This document shows positions 38,595-50,433 of a DNA stretch of 64,000 nt, piece by piece. This stretch comes from Trichoplax adhaerens (taxonomy: Eukaryota > Placozoa > Uniplacotomia > Trichoplacea > Trichoplacidae). Below the pieces are notes generated by a model. It had not been told where the DNA came from. It saw nothing but the letters and a program-made list of their open reading frames with translations, and ran no database searches. The stretch covers positions 582,860 through 646,859 of the forward strand of contig NW_002060944.1 in assembly GCF_000150275.1 (NCBI RefSeq), given 5' to 3'. Each line of letters starts with the position of its first letter. Positions within the stretch are counted from its first letter, which is position 1. The position numbers and the translations under genes are program-made.

Positions 38595-41500
38595 TTATTT
38601 AGCAATATCTTTTCCAACAAAATTATTTAATTTCTCTCTCATTTCAGCGTTGATTTTCAATAAGTAATCCATTTGATCAGCCAGTCTTTTCAAACTAAAA
38701 TAAAATAACAACGATAATTCAAATCATTGGTTATTGTTCCAAAATAGAATTAATTTAGCTTGAATATTTAACCCGCGAAGATAGACTAGATTGTTATTCT
38801 TTACTTAATACGTAAGTTGACTATATACTACCATTAGGATAGAATCTTAAAGATTAGATTTTTTGTGTCGTTATTACCTTTTTCCTTGATTAGATACAGT
38901 TTCTTGCATTTCCAGTGAATTATTCACTGCGGTACAAGAATCTTCAAAATTGGTCTCATTTTGGTCGAAATAATTTTGAAACTAAAGAAGATAGAATTTA
39001 GAATTTAACCGTATTGGCATTCCTGTTAAATCCTGGCCACAGTGCACGCTATATATATTAGCATATACAAAATTAATGTCGGCGATTAGCACATTCTTCG
39101 CAATTGCCGCCCACATTGCAGTTTCTATCTACCTTCTACTAAAACGTTTATGCATAATTCTCTGAAGTGGTAACTAATTAAGTCCTCTATTATCAACTTG
39201 TCGAACCCTACATTACGATTAACTGGTGCTACAGTAAATTTTATAATGTACTCGTATCTGGAACTCTTAAATGGCAATTATATTTTTCGATTATTATATA
39301 GCTAAATAGTAGGATGAATTGCGATTGCAATGCTTAGTGACAGTAGATTATATCTTGTAGCGCAAATACTTCTGTCAATAGACATACGAGGGCAATTCAT
39401 ATTGTGCAGTTCGACTTTCCAGGATTAGGCATGCACAGTATATCTTGTAGACAGATACTGCTAGGTTAACCCGGTAATTTGTTGTTTCAGTTTATGAGTA
39501 AACTGCTGATAATACAAAATTTAGAAACTGCAGGAAAGTACAGCACTTTAACTTCATAGGGCGCAACAGGATGCTATTATCATTGCTTTAACATTATTTA
39601 GCGTAAAGGAAAGGTACCTTTAGTCACTGCTAGATTTATAAGATTTAGAAGGGAAGGGGTAGCTTCCAAATTTTTGTAAGCTAAGATTCGTTTCTGCGTT
39701 ACTCGGACTACAAAACCGGCCAATGACAATATTAAACTAGCAGGTTAAATATATTGAAAACTATAATTATTTTATAAGGCAGTTTAAACGATATCAAACT
39801 ATGTACTACAGACTTATACATAGCCTCACAGTAGCTACAAGCAAAAACCAATACTGACTCGAGTGAGTAATCCGAGCTGCTGTTTTTTCTCCTTGCTGAT
39901 GTATAGCTTTTTTCTTAGCACATAAGGCAGTGTATTTTCGACTTGATCAATGAATTGAACTTGGATTTTCAGGCGACTAAGAACAGCATTTCTTTCAATT
40001 TTATGAATGTCGCCCACGGCTAAACCAACCTACATTGATAACGTAAAATATTCGCTACAGTATTCAAAATATTTTTTCCTAAACAACTGTATACATTCGG
40101 CTTACCATCAAGTTGATTGCTGCAATGGGCATAACCAATGTGAATGTAATAAGAAAGATCATCGCGAGAATATTGAAAGGAAATGGTGTTGTTCCTTTAT
40201 AGACAGTCTCAAAGAAGACCTCGATATAGTCTAATTCTCCGAGCATCATGTCGAAAACTTTAAGGAAAGAATACGGTGCGGTACTAAAATAAGTCTATCA
40301 TGCAGGTCAAAAGAACGAGTTAATTAATCGCATTAAATCAAAATCACTAGAAGCTTATTCAGAAAATTGATTTATTTCTCTTAACCAGGATAACTGTATG
40401 TTACAATTTACCTCGTGAGCCAGAATAATATGAAAGCTGAGACCAAACGCAATGATAAGAAATGCTAGCACAAATCCGACCTACCGATAATTAAATATTA
40501 GATTATAAAATAAACCATTTCACTAAATGTAGAGCACATTTCTGTAGAAGTTATAGCCTATCCTTAGTAAAAATCAATTTACACTACACTTCTTAGAATC
40601 GTTTGTAAATGTACGATCTACATTTAATACGTTACTATACTAACATAAATCAGAACTACCAAAAATGAATATATGCAATTTGTATAATTACAATCAATAA
40701 AACTATCAAGACTATGAAATAAGCTATATCACTAATGTAGTGAGCATTTCTATAGAACTTTTAGTCTAAGTCCTTAGTCCTAATCAATTTATACTAACAC
40801 TACTTAGCATAATTCTATAAATGTATAATCTATACTTGTGTTACGATGCGTAAGCTCGTCCTAATGAAGATTCCTTTTTAGTTCGTTAGTCGGTTAGATA
40901 GTCAACTAGTTTTTCAATTGATATTTAATTGTAAAGACTATAATCTTGGGTGCCAAGATTCCTTCAGTAATAAATGATAGTAAATCTCTTACTATCTCGT
41001 CTACATCATCTGTGACGCTATAATTATACCATAGTATTCGGTCGTTGGAACTGAATTATTTGGTGATATAGCTAATCTCGCCTCTTTAAGTTAGTAAGTG
41101 GCGTTCTCCGCAAGGATTGGCGTGTGTAGACTACTTTGTCACTAGTGGTGTGTGACAACTTGATACTTTTGTTATTCTAACATTAATCCAAACTACCGAT
41201 AACATGTGTAATTTGCATAGTTACATTTAATGAAATCATCAAGAATATAAAATAAACCATTTTACTAGTGCAGTGCATGTTTCTATAAACGTTATAGTCT
41301 ATTCTTAGTACAAAAAAATTCTATTACGCCGTAGCATAAATTATATATGTATTATTTGTATTTAATAATGAATTCTACGAAATCTTATTTATATTTTATT
41401 TTATTAATACAGTAGAAATACCCAAACATAGAAGTAAACTATCCTTATTACTCTTTCGCTTCTATAATAATTCTTTTCAGCTATCTTATAATATATTATA

Positions 41501-44500
41501 AAAACGGTCCTTCAGATTCTAACTGGTTAGTTAGATCTGCTAGTTACTCTTTAGGCTCGCTGAATTTACTTCTTCTACTTTGCTTATAATATAGCTATAA
41601 AATTGCATCTCATGTTAGTTTCGCTAATTACACGACAAGCTTGCACCCTTTACCTATTTTATTTTACTATAGTTACTGGACTAGATCTCACTGTTATCAA
41701 CTCTGCAACCTTATACTGTTTATCTCAAACTCTAGCTCCTAATAAAGACTATTATTTCTCTAATTTATCGCCAGTAATTTATTGCTAATACGACATAAGT
41801 AAATTCATTTGAAATATCACAATACTGTACTTGATTCATCTGCAGCAGCAATTGCTCTCGGTCGATGAAGCAGTATCCAGATAATATCGATGCATCATCT
41901 ATTTAGTAGATTTACCTTAGCAATGGTAAGCAAGACCGATTGAAGCATGGTAACATAGATACCGAAGGTAGGTAATCTAGTTCGATTAAAATATATCGTT
42001 AATATTTCAATCTTGATCGTTATTATTATGATAAAAATACTGCAATAGAACTTTGCTATAATTCTCTAGGAATATGAAGTTATTATAATTTAAAAGGTGG
42101 CAAATACGCATAGCTTCACTTACATTCTGATATCAATTAATTATTGAGATTTAGCAGTTATAATAAAAGTAGATTCTACTTTCTAGTTTGGAATACAAAA
42201 AATTGACTGCAAATAATATTAATTTAAAATCAGACAAACACTGCTCAATCCCATGCTTATTAAGATGAATCATGACATTTCCAATACACAAGCAATAACT
42301 TTAATGTCCTATCCAGATAGTTCAATATGGCCTACCGTTGAAGATAAACTATTAAATTACACCAGGTTAGGCAGATATTAATGCTACCCATGGCCCATTC
42401 AATGGCGGTAGGCTCAAACCCAGGTTTTACGCAAAACACAATAGCAGAAATATACATAAATAGTTCAACGTAATTTGTAGAGGACAGGAAGTAGGAGACT
42501 CTCTTTCAAATAAGACATAAAAGTTAATCAGGGTCTGCTTTTCAATATCATTTTATAGCAGCAGAAAAAATTGGAGATAGGTGTCGGGGATTAAAAAACA
42601 TCTAAACGCTATCAATTATCACATAATCAGCAATTTTTCTAATTCCGTTTTCTTTAGCACAAAAGCTTATAGCTAAAATTATAAGTAATAAATTAAGTTT
42701 CAAAAATACCAGGCGCAAAATTTGGAGAACTTCTGTCATCAAATTAACCATAGCAAAAATAAGGATAACCACTTGAGCAATAAAGAGATCTGGCCTTGAA
42801 GACTAAAATAGTGATCCAAGATGATTTGGTTAGCTACTGTTAATAATGCAATCCATTCTATATTAATTACGCAAATAAATCGATTCTGCTGAAGGCTAAA
42901 TATCATTGAATATCAATCTAAATGTTGCCTAAAGAATGGACTTACAAAAGTGAAATAAAATGATTTTTGCGATTTATTTCCGATATTATACTCATAAGGA
43001 AAGAGACCAGATAGGTTATGCTCCAATTGACCGGTAGTAGCAATATTGCTGAATGGACGCAAAGCGACAATATAATAGGTTAGAGCACCCAAAAATAAAA
43101 GGTAAAGAATCAGATTGCTAAAATAAAGTGGAACACCAAATGTACGCCTACAGATTTGGATAGAAAAAAATATTAATAAATCATAAGAAGGCCAGTTCTA
43201 CGTAAAGATAAAAATTAGAAAAATATCATTCTTAACATATTCGAACTAATTTGTAAAGTTTATCCATGAGTCAAACATGAAGACGCAACAGAACAATATC
43301 ATCTAACTTTACTAAAGCGCTACAGTATGAAAGTGCGATAAGGAATGCCACAGCCACTACAAACCATTTAGCATCAAGTAAAGCCTGAGATAATTCATGC
43401 AGCAGTAATCCTGTTCTTTTATGTTCAATCATATTCTATTTATCAATAATTGTAAATGAACGTGAGCTTAAATTAAATGGAAGATTCTAACATCTAAATA
43501 CCTAATCAACTCCCTTTAAAGTCTCTTAAACAAAATCAGATTTAACCACACTCTTACCATTAATATATTACAACGACAATTTTTTGAGAAGCTCTTTCTT
43601 AAACGCATTTCTACTAAAGGTCCTGGATCTAATAATGAGTAATCGTAAATAATCTAGAAAAATGAGAAAAGAAATTACGGAGACATTTAATTTGATACTT
43701 AGATCATTTATTGGCTCCAGATGAATCCTCACTTCTCTTCAATTATTGAAAATCGATATAGAATCTTTATCTATGATTTGGCTAATTTTGTAGCTACAAA
43801 TCAATTTAGCAATGACGAGTATCACCGTCAGATTAATTCTTTTATAGCTTTTATGATCGTATTATCATTCATTCATAAATTTAGATGGCAAAAATTATAA
43901 GCGAGAAGTACTTGTTGTCTATGAAACTTCTTGCCACAATATCGAACTACGCTAATCCCATCGGAATATATACGTATCGCTTTTTATTCTAAAAATCGAA
44001 TTGGGTAATGTACTAACTCTAAGCTAATGTATTAACCTCACAGTATTATGTATAGCACAGTAAAATATCGTCGTCGCTACGATACTTTAGTAATTTTATT
44101 TATAAAATTAATTTAGTAGTATAAATTCGCAATCTGTGGATAAGATTTCGGGTCTATGTATATATGTTACGGCCAAAACCCGAAGTCCGGCCAATACGCG
44201 TAATGGCCGGTCATTACGCGTATTGGCCGGAATTTTCGGCCATTACGCATAATGCCCCGGGCATTGTGCGTAATGGCCGGGCAGTATGCATAATGGCCAA
44301 TTCAGCCTGGGCATTACTGTATCCGTAATGGCCAAATAATACCGGGCATTACGCGTAATGGCCATCACAGCTTGGGCTGTATGCTTAACGATATTTATCT
44401 TATATATAATCTTTTACATAGATTTGTCAATATGTGGACAAAACATAAAGATTTTACTAACCTATATATATATAACAAATATTAAAATGTTCAAACCGTT

Positions 44501-47500
44501 TTATCGATATTTCCCGTTGTACTCCTCGCAATAGACAAGTCCATGACAACCTATCACAAAGACCAAGGCAAAGATGAAATCGATCATAGAAAGGCCTTAA
44601 ATTACCAATAATAATGTAATGCACCTAAATGACAAAACTTCACCTTTGCAACTGTAGGCAGTTTCTCAATCAAATTTTGCATGACAGAAAATCCTTTATC
44701 GTCAAATCGATTTAAAATCTCTCCGCTCCTAATTAGATAGACCGATAACAGCATTAAACATTAGAAATATGAAAGAAAATCAATAAGATTTACTTTGCTC
44801 ACTAATCATATGACAATTTATCTATCATTCTATGAATTTGATTGATATAGAATTACATTACCTCTTGTGCTTAACAATTAATAGTGCAGCATCTTCGCAT
44901 CCACCTTCTACTGCAAGATCTAAACAGGTTTTGTCGTTAAGATTACGTAGCGTAATGTCGCTACCACTTTCAAGTAACAATTTAACAACAGCACTTGATC
45001 CTTGACTGACTGCTAAATGTAGAGGTGTTTCCTAAGTCGAACCGATATAAAAGGAAATTTATTTATTATTGATTGATAAAACAAAGTAACTGATTCAACA
45101 ACTGTACAATAGTTGTATCCTTGCAATACTAATTAAGATGAAAGATATCGAAGAATAAGCCTGTTTGCAATATGTAACGTGAAAAATAAAATATTACATA
45201 TCACAAATATGATATTACAGCTAAATAATCTTCGAAGGTAGATAGTATTACCAATCTAGAATTGATTCGATTAACATCAGCTCCATTTTTCAGTAGCAAT
45301 TTTCCTACTTGAGTAAAACACTTTGATGCAGCGTATTCTAAAGGTGTCATATAACTGCCATCTCTGCAAAGAATTACCATCCAAATTATAGTAAGGTTGG
45401 CATCGTAGATAATAGCTAATTTACCATGATTTACATGTCACAATGTTACCTTACTGGCTTACTGTTAGGATATTTTAATAGTACAGTAGCAGCTAATATG
45501 AAAAATATCCATATTTGTAGTGCTAGATAAGATAAGTAATGTCTTAACGTGGATATTATTTGCAATACCTTATTACATATTTGATATTGATTATAATAGT
45601 GTGTAGATAGTAGTACGATGATTCCAGTTCTAGCTAATGATAGTTGAACTAGATAACACACATGCTTAGATTAAGATTAAGTGTGAGTAAAAGATTAAAA
45701 AATATTTACTGATAGAATAGCTACCAGTATGTAAGGAATATCTCAGTTAGAAATGTCTCTCCTAGTAAGGTATAAAAATAATACTGTCATTGTTTACAAA
45801 TAAGATGATTCCTATATAAAAGGGAATATTTGAGAATGCGTTTTGAAAAAGTTGCGGAGATGTCAATGATTGCCGATGCTAATAAAAGTTCTATTTTTAC
45901 GTTTATAGTACTTTACTGTGCATGTTCAACGGTTAGTAAAATGGTGTTTAAGCTAGTACAGTAGTTATTGATATTTATTTATAGACTTTTACTGTGCGTT
46001 CCCTCGTCGTAGCGTTTTAAATTGTGACACTGCGCGTACGATATTTCAGTAATGCAAAAACTATACCACCTACTACTATCTAACAACTATAATCCTAACG
46101 CAATTAATAAATCATTTAACTTGCTCACCTTTTCTCCACATTTGCACCATATTTTAAGAGCAATGCGGTGACATCTATTGAATTATTTATAACAGCAAAA
46201 TGTAACGGAGTTCTTGATTTTTCTCCCAAGTAATTCACGGACGATAGGGAAGCCTCACATAAATATTGAACAATAAGTACATTGGCTTTTCTGTAAGAAT
46301 AAAAGAGATTAATTCATAATTTTTTCTAATATTAGACTTAGTACTAAGATAGAATTTTGAATTTAGTGTATAGTATCATTTCTGTATAATAGAAGTAATA
46401 TCTATCGCATAACATACGGTAATTTGATATACTCTGGAGAACGTCCAAGGGTTAATTATTATATATGATTAATTAAAATCATTTTTTACTACGCAATACA
46501 TTCCTATAGTAATTTAAAGAATATTTACTGCGGTAGTCGCTAAATATGATTAGTTTTACCATTAGTTTACCTCTATTCGATATCATAATATGATTATTAC
46601 ATTGAAACGATAAAGTAAACTTCTAAACTGATATTGCGAATAATCCTAGGTATAATACTCTATATCTATACTAGTGAAGATTGCATGTTGTACCAGATAA
46701 TATATACACCCGAGAATTAGCTCTAGTAATGCCCTACTCAGGATGGTGTTGAGTTAAATTTGGGGGAATTATGCCAATTTTAAACTATTAAATCAACCAG
46801 GAGTAGCCATTCGAACTTACATACAAGCCAGATGAAGGGGTATATTATCATCATCATCTCGACAATCCACAATTGCACCATTATTGACTAATATCTTAGC
46901 AATCTAATAAAGTAAATATACGCGTATATTTGCAGTGAGTCTATCGAGAGTTTGTAATTCGGATTTCTAATATTACAAAGCTATAGATTTCATTTCAGAT
47001 ATGTTTATCAGATAATAAAAGTTTGATAACCTCATGACTTCCACTCTCAACTGCATAATGCAAAGGTGTCTTTTCAAAACTATCTGCTGAATTTATAAAT
47101 TTACCGGCAGATATCTACAAATTTATAAGATAAATTGTTTAACTTATAAATATGTTAGGTGAAAATGATACGATCACTTAATCCTTTAGCAAATTGTTCC
47201 AAAATTCAGTAGGAAATATATTGATTTATAAACTTACTTGTATTAAATGTTGAATTAATTGAAAGTGACCATTTTGAACTGCAAGATGGAGACAATTTCG
47301 CTTTACATCATCCACAGAAGAAATATTAGCATTATGTTGGAGTAAATAGTCAGCTACTGCGATATGGCCTTTTGCTGCAGCGAGCATTAATGGTGTCTTC
47401 TTAGTATGATCGACAGAATCAATATCAGAACCCTTTAAAAGTATAAGAAAGGTCACAGTTGATTTGAAGGAATTATGTTGGATAAGCTATGTTAATGGCC

Positions 47501-50433
47501 ATTCTGCATCTAAATATAGAACGATAAGTAAACTAATCCCTTTTCTTGAATTAAATTAAACGGAAAATATTTGTATATTGGCGTACAATCACATTTATAT
47601 AAGCACAGATGTTTGCTTAAACAGTCATTTGTAACGTTTATATAATACCCAATATTTTTAAAATTTACAATCAGTATCTTAAAATATCGTAAAGCAAAGT
47701 TTTTTATTCTCGTTTGTAGTAAATATTTTCAGATCAAATGCAATACTAGCTGCTTTCATGAAGAAATGCTAAACTGATTATGTGTTACTTACTGAACTTT
47801 TAAGTAATTCCATAATAGTCAGATGGCCATATAAACTAGCTAGAAAGAATGGCGTTCGATACTGATAATTTCGGATCTTTATTGAAGCCCCTTTATCAAC
47901 TAGCAATTTCGTAGCCTCATAGTAGCCATTAGCTGCTGTAAAATGCAAGGCGGTCCATCCATCGTTCTATAATATTATGCCATGATATTAATAAGAACGG
48001 TGTTATTGCTGCATCAGGACTCAAACATTGGATAAACCAATATTGGACAGAATAGCAGAATAGTTCATAAAGTAATAGGAAGGAAATATTTCATTTTATC
48101 AGTTCTCATACTTGTATAGAGTTAATCTTGGTTCCATTCTCTAAGCAAATTTCCATAGCCTAGCATACAAACAGAAAGTAGAGATCGGTGAATGAATTCG
48201 TGAAGTATTCTCTCATTCTCTCATTCTCAGACGATGTACAGTGTAGAGCAGATACGTAACAGATATATATCATACATTTTAAGCAATATTGATCATCAAA
48301 TAATTTAATATAGAGTGGGTAAATATCAGATTTTGTAATCTCTTTTTTTAGGTACGAGTATCGGCTTTCCTGCTGTCACCTTAATATGACCACCTTGGGC
48401 CGCTCGATGAAATGGTAATTGTTTTTCATTATCTTTGCAGTTAAGAAGATCAGTAGCAGATAATCCATAGCTAGATGAAAATTCCAAGAAAAATTGAATA
48501 ATTTGAACGTGGCCTTTGGATGCCGCACTATGGATTGGGGTACTGCCATCAATTGCAGAGGCTAGCAAGTTACTTTTATGTTTCAGCTGTAAGAACGAAT
48601 AGCATAATATCAATATTTACTTGATTAGCTTTGTGCTACAGCAAGAGAGTACAATTTACAGTATATAACTAAATCAATACAAGGAATACTGCTATTTAAA
48701 TTTAAATTTATGCTTTTTCATTACTAACTCATTTCACTAGCATAACGGTATATACGACTAAATTCAAATAGAAATCTGAACTGCTATGTTGAATGAAAAT
48801 GAGTTATTTATCAATGCTATGATCAAGTTAAATAACTTACAAGATATTGACAGACTTCGAGTCTTCCTCTCGTAGCCGCTCGATGTAATGCAGTATTCAA
48901 ATCATCATCCACAGCGTTGATATCGATTAAGTTGTACTCAGCTATGTACTAGTGTCAGTTACATAGTTTAGGCAAATATGATCAATCTTTCAATATTTCA
49001 GAAACGATTCGTCATGATATCAAAATTAAATTATTTAAAATGCAGCCGCGATGGAAATAGTAATGGTACAAGTACGAGTAAATAACCTTTCGTCAAACTC
49101 GGAACTGAATTATTACTGACCTTACAAATCTTTAAATGACCTAATTTGCTAGCTTCATGAAGCAGAGTATCACCTTGATCATCGACTAATTTAGATTCAG
49201 CACCAGCCTCATGCAAGATTTTAAAACTAGCTAAGCTGTTATGTTTAGCAGCCGTAAATAATGGGGTATTGCCATCATAGCCACGAATGTTTACATCTAG
49301 TGGCAACACAACACAAATACAAAGTGATCTTCTTCATTTACAAAGACTGCACAGCTTAGAAATTGAAACTATCCCACACGAAATCCTAATATATTTAATC
49401 GTTATTCCTACTCATCTAACAGTTTATACGTATGAACCGTAGGGGATTTAGATTAAAGAGAATAGGATAAAGTAAACTTATATACCTGCACCGTAAGAGA
49501 TTAATGTTTCGACTAAATCGGTCCGATTACCCCGCACTGCATAATGCAAAGGAGCCATCTGATGTTCGTCTAGATTATTGCAAGTAATTTTTTCATCTTG
49601 ATGCGAAGTGAAATAAGTTTCTACTGATGCGACATTACCAAGCTTTGCTGCCTAAACATAGCAATATCATTCCTTCATTAGGAATAAAATGTAACCTATA
49701 TTGACGACAGCTGGTAAAAATTGAAATAATATATTGGAAACGAAATTACGATGTTTATAAGCACATTGTAAGGCTTTGATTTATACTGACTACTAAATAG
49801 TATACACCAAGTTTATCCGAACTGTGTTGCAATACTACTGGTACGCTTAGATAAATGATCATTTATACTAGTGTGTACTTACCCAAAAGAGATCTTTTAA
49901 ACATTCTGATTTTGAGTGCTTTTTGCTATTAGCTTGATTCTAAGCAATACATTATAAAAAAGAAGTTGCTCTAAAAGAAAATTTATATTGTTCAAACCAT
50001 TCTTAACATTTATACTTATTAGATACGATACTGTTGGCAAAACACACTCATTTTGATGGTCCTATTTTTCTATAAAAGGACCAATTCTATTCAACGTTAA
50101 GCTACCATTGTACTCAGCTAAACAAGATTTTCGCCTCATTTAATAGCAGTTTTATATTACAAATCTCGTCATCGCTAATTTCATAATTTAAAGCTAACGA
50201 GAAAGTATAACTCAAGTTATAATTTTTTGCACGTCTACAGTAGTACTTCTGCATAGGTAATTTCTTTAGTGTGCTTATAATGTACGTATTCAAGTAAAAC
50301 ATTTTTGACGACATTAATGGTGCAAAAAAAATAGCCCTAATTACGACTGATTAATTTTAATATATTTTACCATATCTTTCATATCACTCTCAAGAGGCCG
50401 ATGAACAGTTGACGGTTTGTCAAGCCTAAGCAG
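38595..50433 (-). CDS. TRPA1-like: TRPA1-like cation channel, gene D (27 exons, conserved start codon is CTG)
   Basis: A full-length paralogue with all 27 exons, GT..AG junctions and matching phases; about 1088 residues if the aligned start is used. Exon 1 (50433-50371) is homologous to exon 1 of genes A-C, but the codon aligned with their ATG is CTG and no in-frame ATG lies close upstream. The first in-frame ATG is at 50382, near the end of exon 1 (MKDM), which would give about 1071 residues. Exon 19 is nine bases longer than in genes B and C. The protein ends in the coiled coil NQ/DQMDYLLKINAEMREKL and KDIAK. Three insertions enlarge the gene: solo LTRs at 40839 and 45444 and the palindrome cluster at 44187. 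Role as for gene B; probably functional. Confidence 0.88.
40482..41380. repeat. Three tandem copies of a ~180-bp unit in intron 22 of gene D, split by an LTR
   Basis: Units at about 40482-40650, 40655-40838 plus 41158-41190, and 41195-41380. Each contains actac..a.aa...atat.tgcaatttg, ta.aaataa.c.at.tcacta.tg and a tctata.a..tt.tagtct.. core. The 319-bp element at 40839-41157 interrupts the end of the second unit, and removing it restores the alignment to unit 1. The corresponding intron of gene C has no such tandem units. Confidence 0.6.
40839..41157 (+). mobile_element. Short LTR-like insertion with perfect 5-bp target duplication
   Basis: A 319-bp element starting TGTTACGATGCG and ending GTGTGTGACA, flanked by acttg at 40834-40838 and 41158-41162. 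It cleanly splits a tandem-repeat unit, so the insertion is well supported. The ends match those of the 550-590-bp LTRs. The interior does not clearly match and lacks an obvious TATA and AATAAA pair. It may be an internally deleted member or a related family. Confidence 0.65.
41385..41880. other. Extra ~500 bp in intron 22 of gene D, origin unknown
   Basis: This stretch has no counterpart in the same intron of genes B, C or E, which resume homology near gcaatatcgatgcat (about 41880). It holds only short, unconserved open frames. It may be another insertion, but I could not find terminal repeats or a target duplication. Confidence 0.35.
44166..44395. repeat. G+C-rich cluster of palindromic repeats in intron 16 of gene D
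   Basis: About 200 bp built from variants of ggccattacgcgtaatggcc and half-sites, unlike the A+T-rich surroundings. Its core is a 44-bp near-perfect palindrome at 44187-44230 (arms ccggccaatacgcgtaatg). Further units occur at 44239-44256, 44259-44278, 44281-44298, 44309-44333 and 44344-44364. The same intron is some 250-300 bp shorter in genes B and C and lacks it. It could be a foldback or satellite-like insertion, or a cluster of binding sites. No other copy is present in the window. Confidence 0.75.
44644..50433 (-). other. Gene D exons 1-15: N-terminus and ankyrin repeats
   Basis: Exons: 50433-50371, 49939-49883, 49651-49486, 49296-49121, 48948-48841, 48586-48380, 48159-48112, 47966-47793, 47432-47238, 47114-47031, 46903-46821, 46290-46129, 45363-45252, 45031-44862, 44728-44644. 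Ankyrin signatures include APLHYAVRGNRT (exon 3), TPLFTAAKHNSL and TLLHEASKLGHL (4), TALHRAATRGRL (5), TPIHSAASKGHV (6), TPLMLAAAKGHI and CLHLAVQNGHF (9) and TPLEYAASKCFT (13). Exon 10 uses a weak donor (GTTATC). Intron 12 is long because of the LTR-like element at 45444-46029. Confidence 0.88.
45444..46029 (+). mobile_element. LTR-like element in intron 12 of gene D
   Basis: A 586-bp stretch starting TGTTACCTTACTGG and ending AAATTGTGACA. It is homologous over most of its length to the inverted element at 52564-53113. It contains ctatataaaaggg near 45814 and gctaataaaag near 45878. The flanks do not show a matching 5-bp duplication (cacaa against ctgcg), so one end may be rearranged. The minus-strand open frame at 45446-45661 lies inside the LTR and is not a gene. 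Confidence 0.65.

Larger units (their letters stand above)
39859..44550 (-). other. Gene D exons 16-25: pre-S1 linker and channel domain
   Basis: Exons: 44550-44497, 43653-43558, 43435-43365, 43147-42946, 42802-42710, 42502-42336, 41976-41916, 40480-40412, 40294-40106, 40029-39859. S1 LILYLLFLGALTYYIVAL, S5 FVLAFLIIAFGLSFHIIL, pore FLKVFDMMLGELDYIEVFF, S6 LVMPIAAINLM. The S1-S2 loop of exon 19 is three residues longer than in genes B and C. The C-terminal exons 26 (38981-38878) and 27 (38694-38595) follow. Confidence 0.88.

Noticed and set aside
40007-40234. 75-codon plus-strand open frame
   Set aside because: Antisense to exons 24-25 of gene D.
44166-44395. CRISPR-like reading of the palindrome cluster
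   Set aside because: Units vary in sequence and spacing, there are no uniform spacers, and the setting is a eukaryotic intron.
45446-45661. 71-codon minus-strand open frame with hydrophobic residues
   Set aside because: Lies within an LTR copy; the homologous LTR at 52564 does not keep the same frame.
50114-50314. 66-codon minus-strand frame in intron 1 of gene D
   Set aside because: The DNA is homologous to intron 1 of gene B (around 18560-18680), but the frame is broken there by stops, so it is shared intron sequence rather than an exon.
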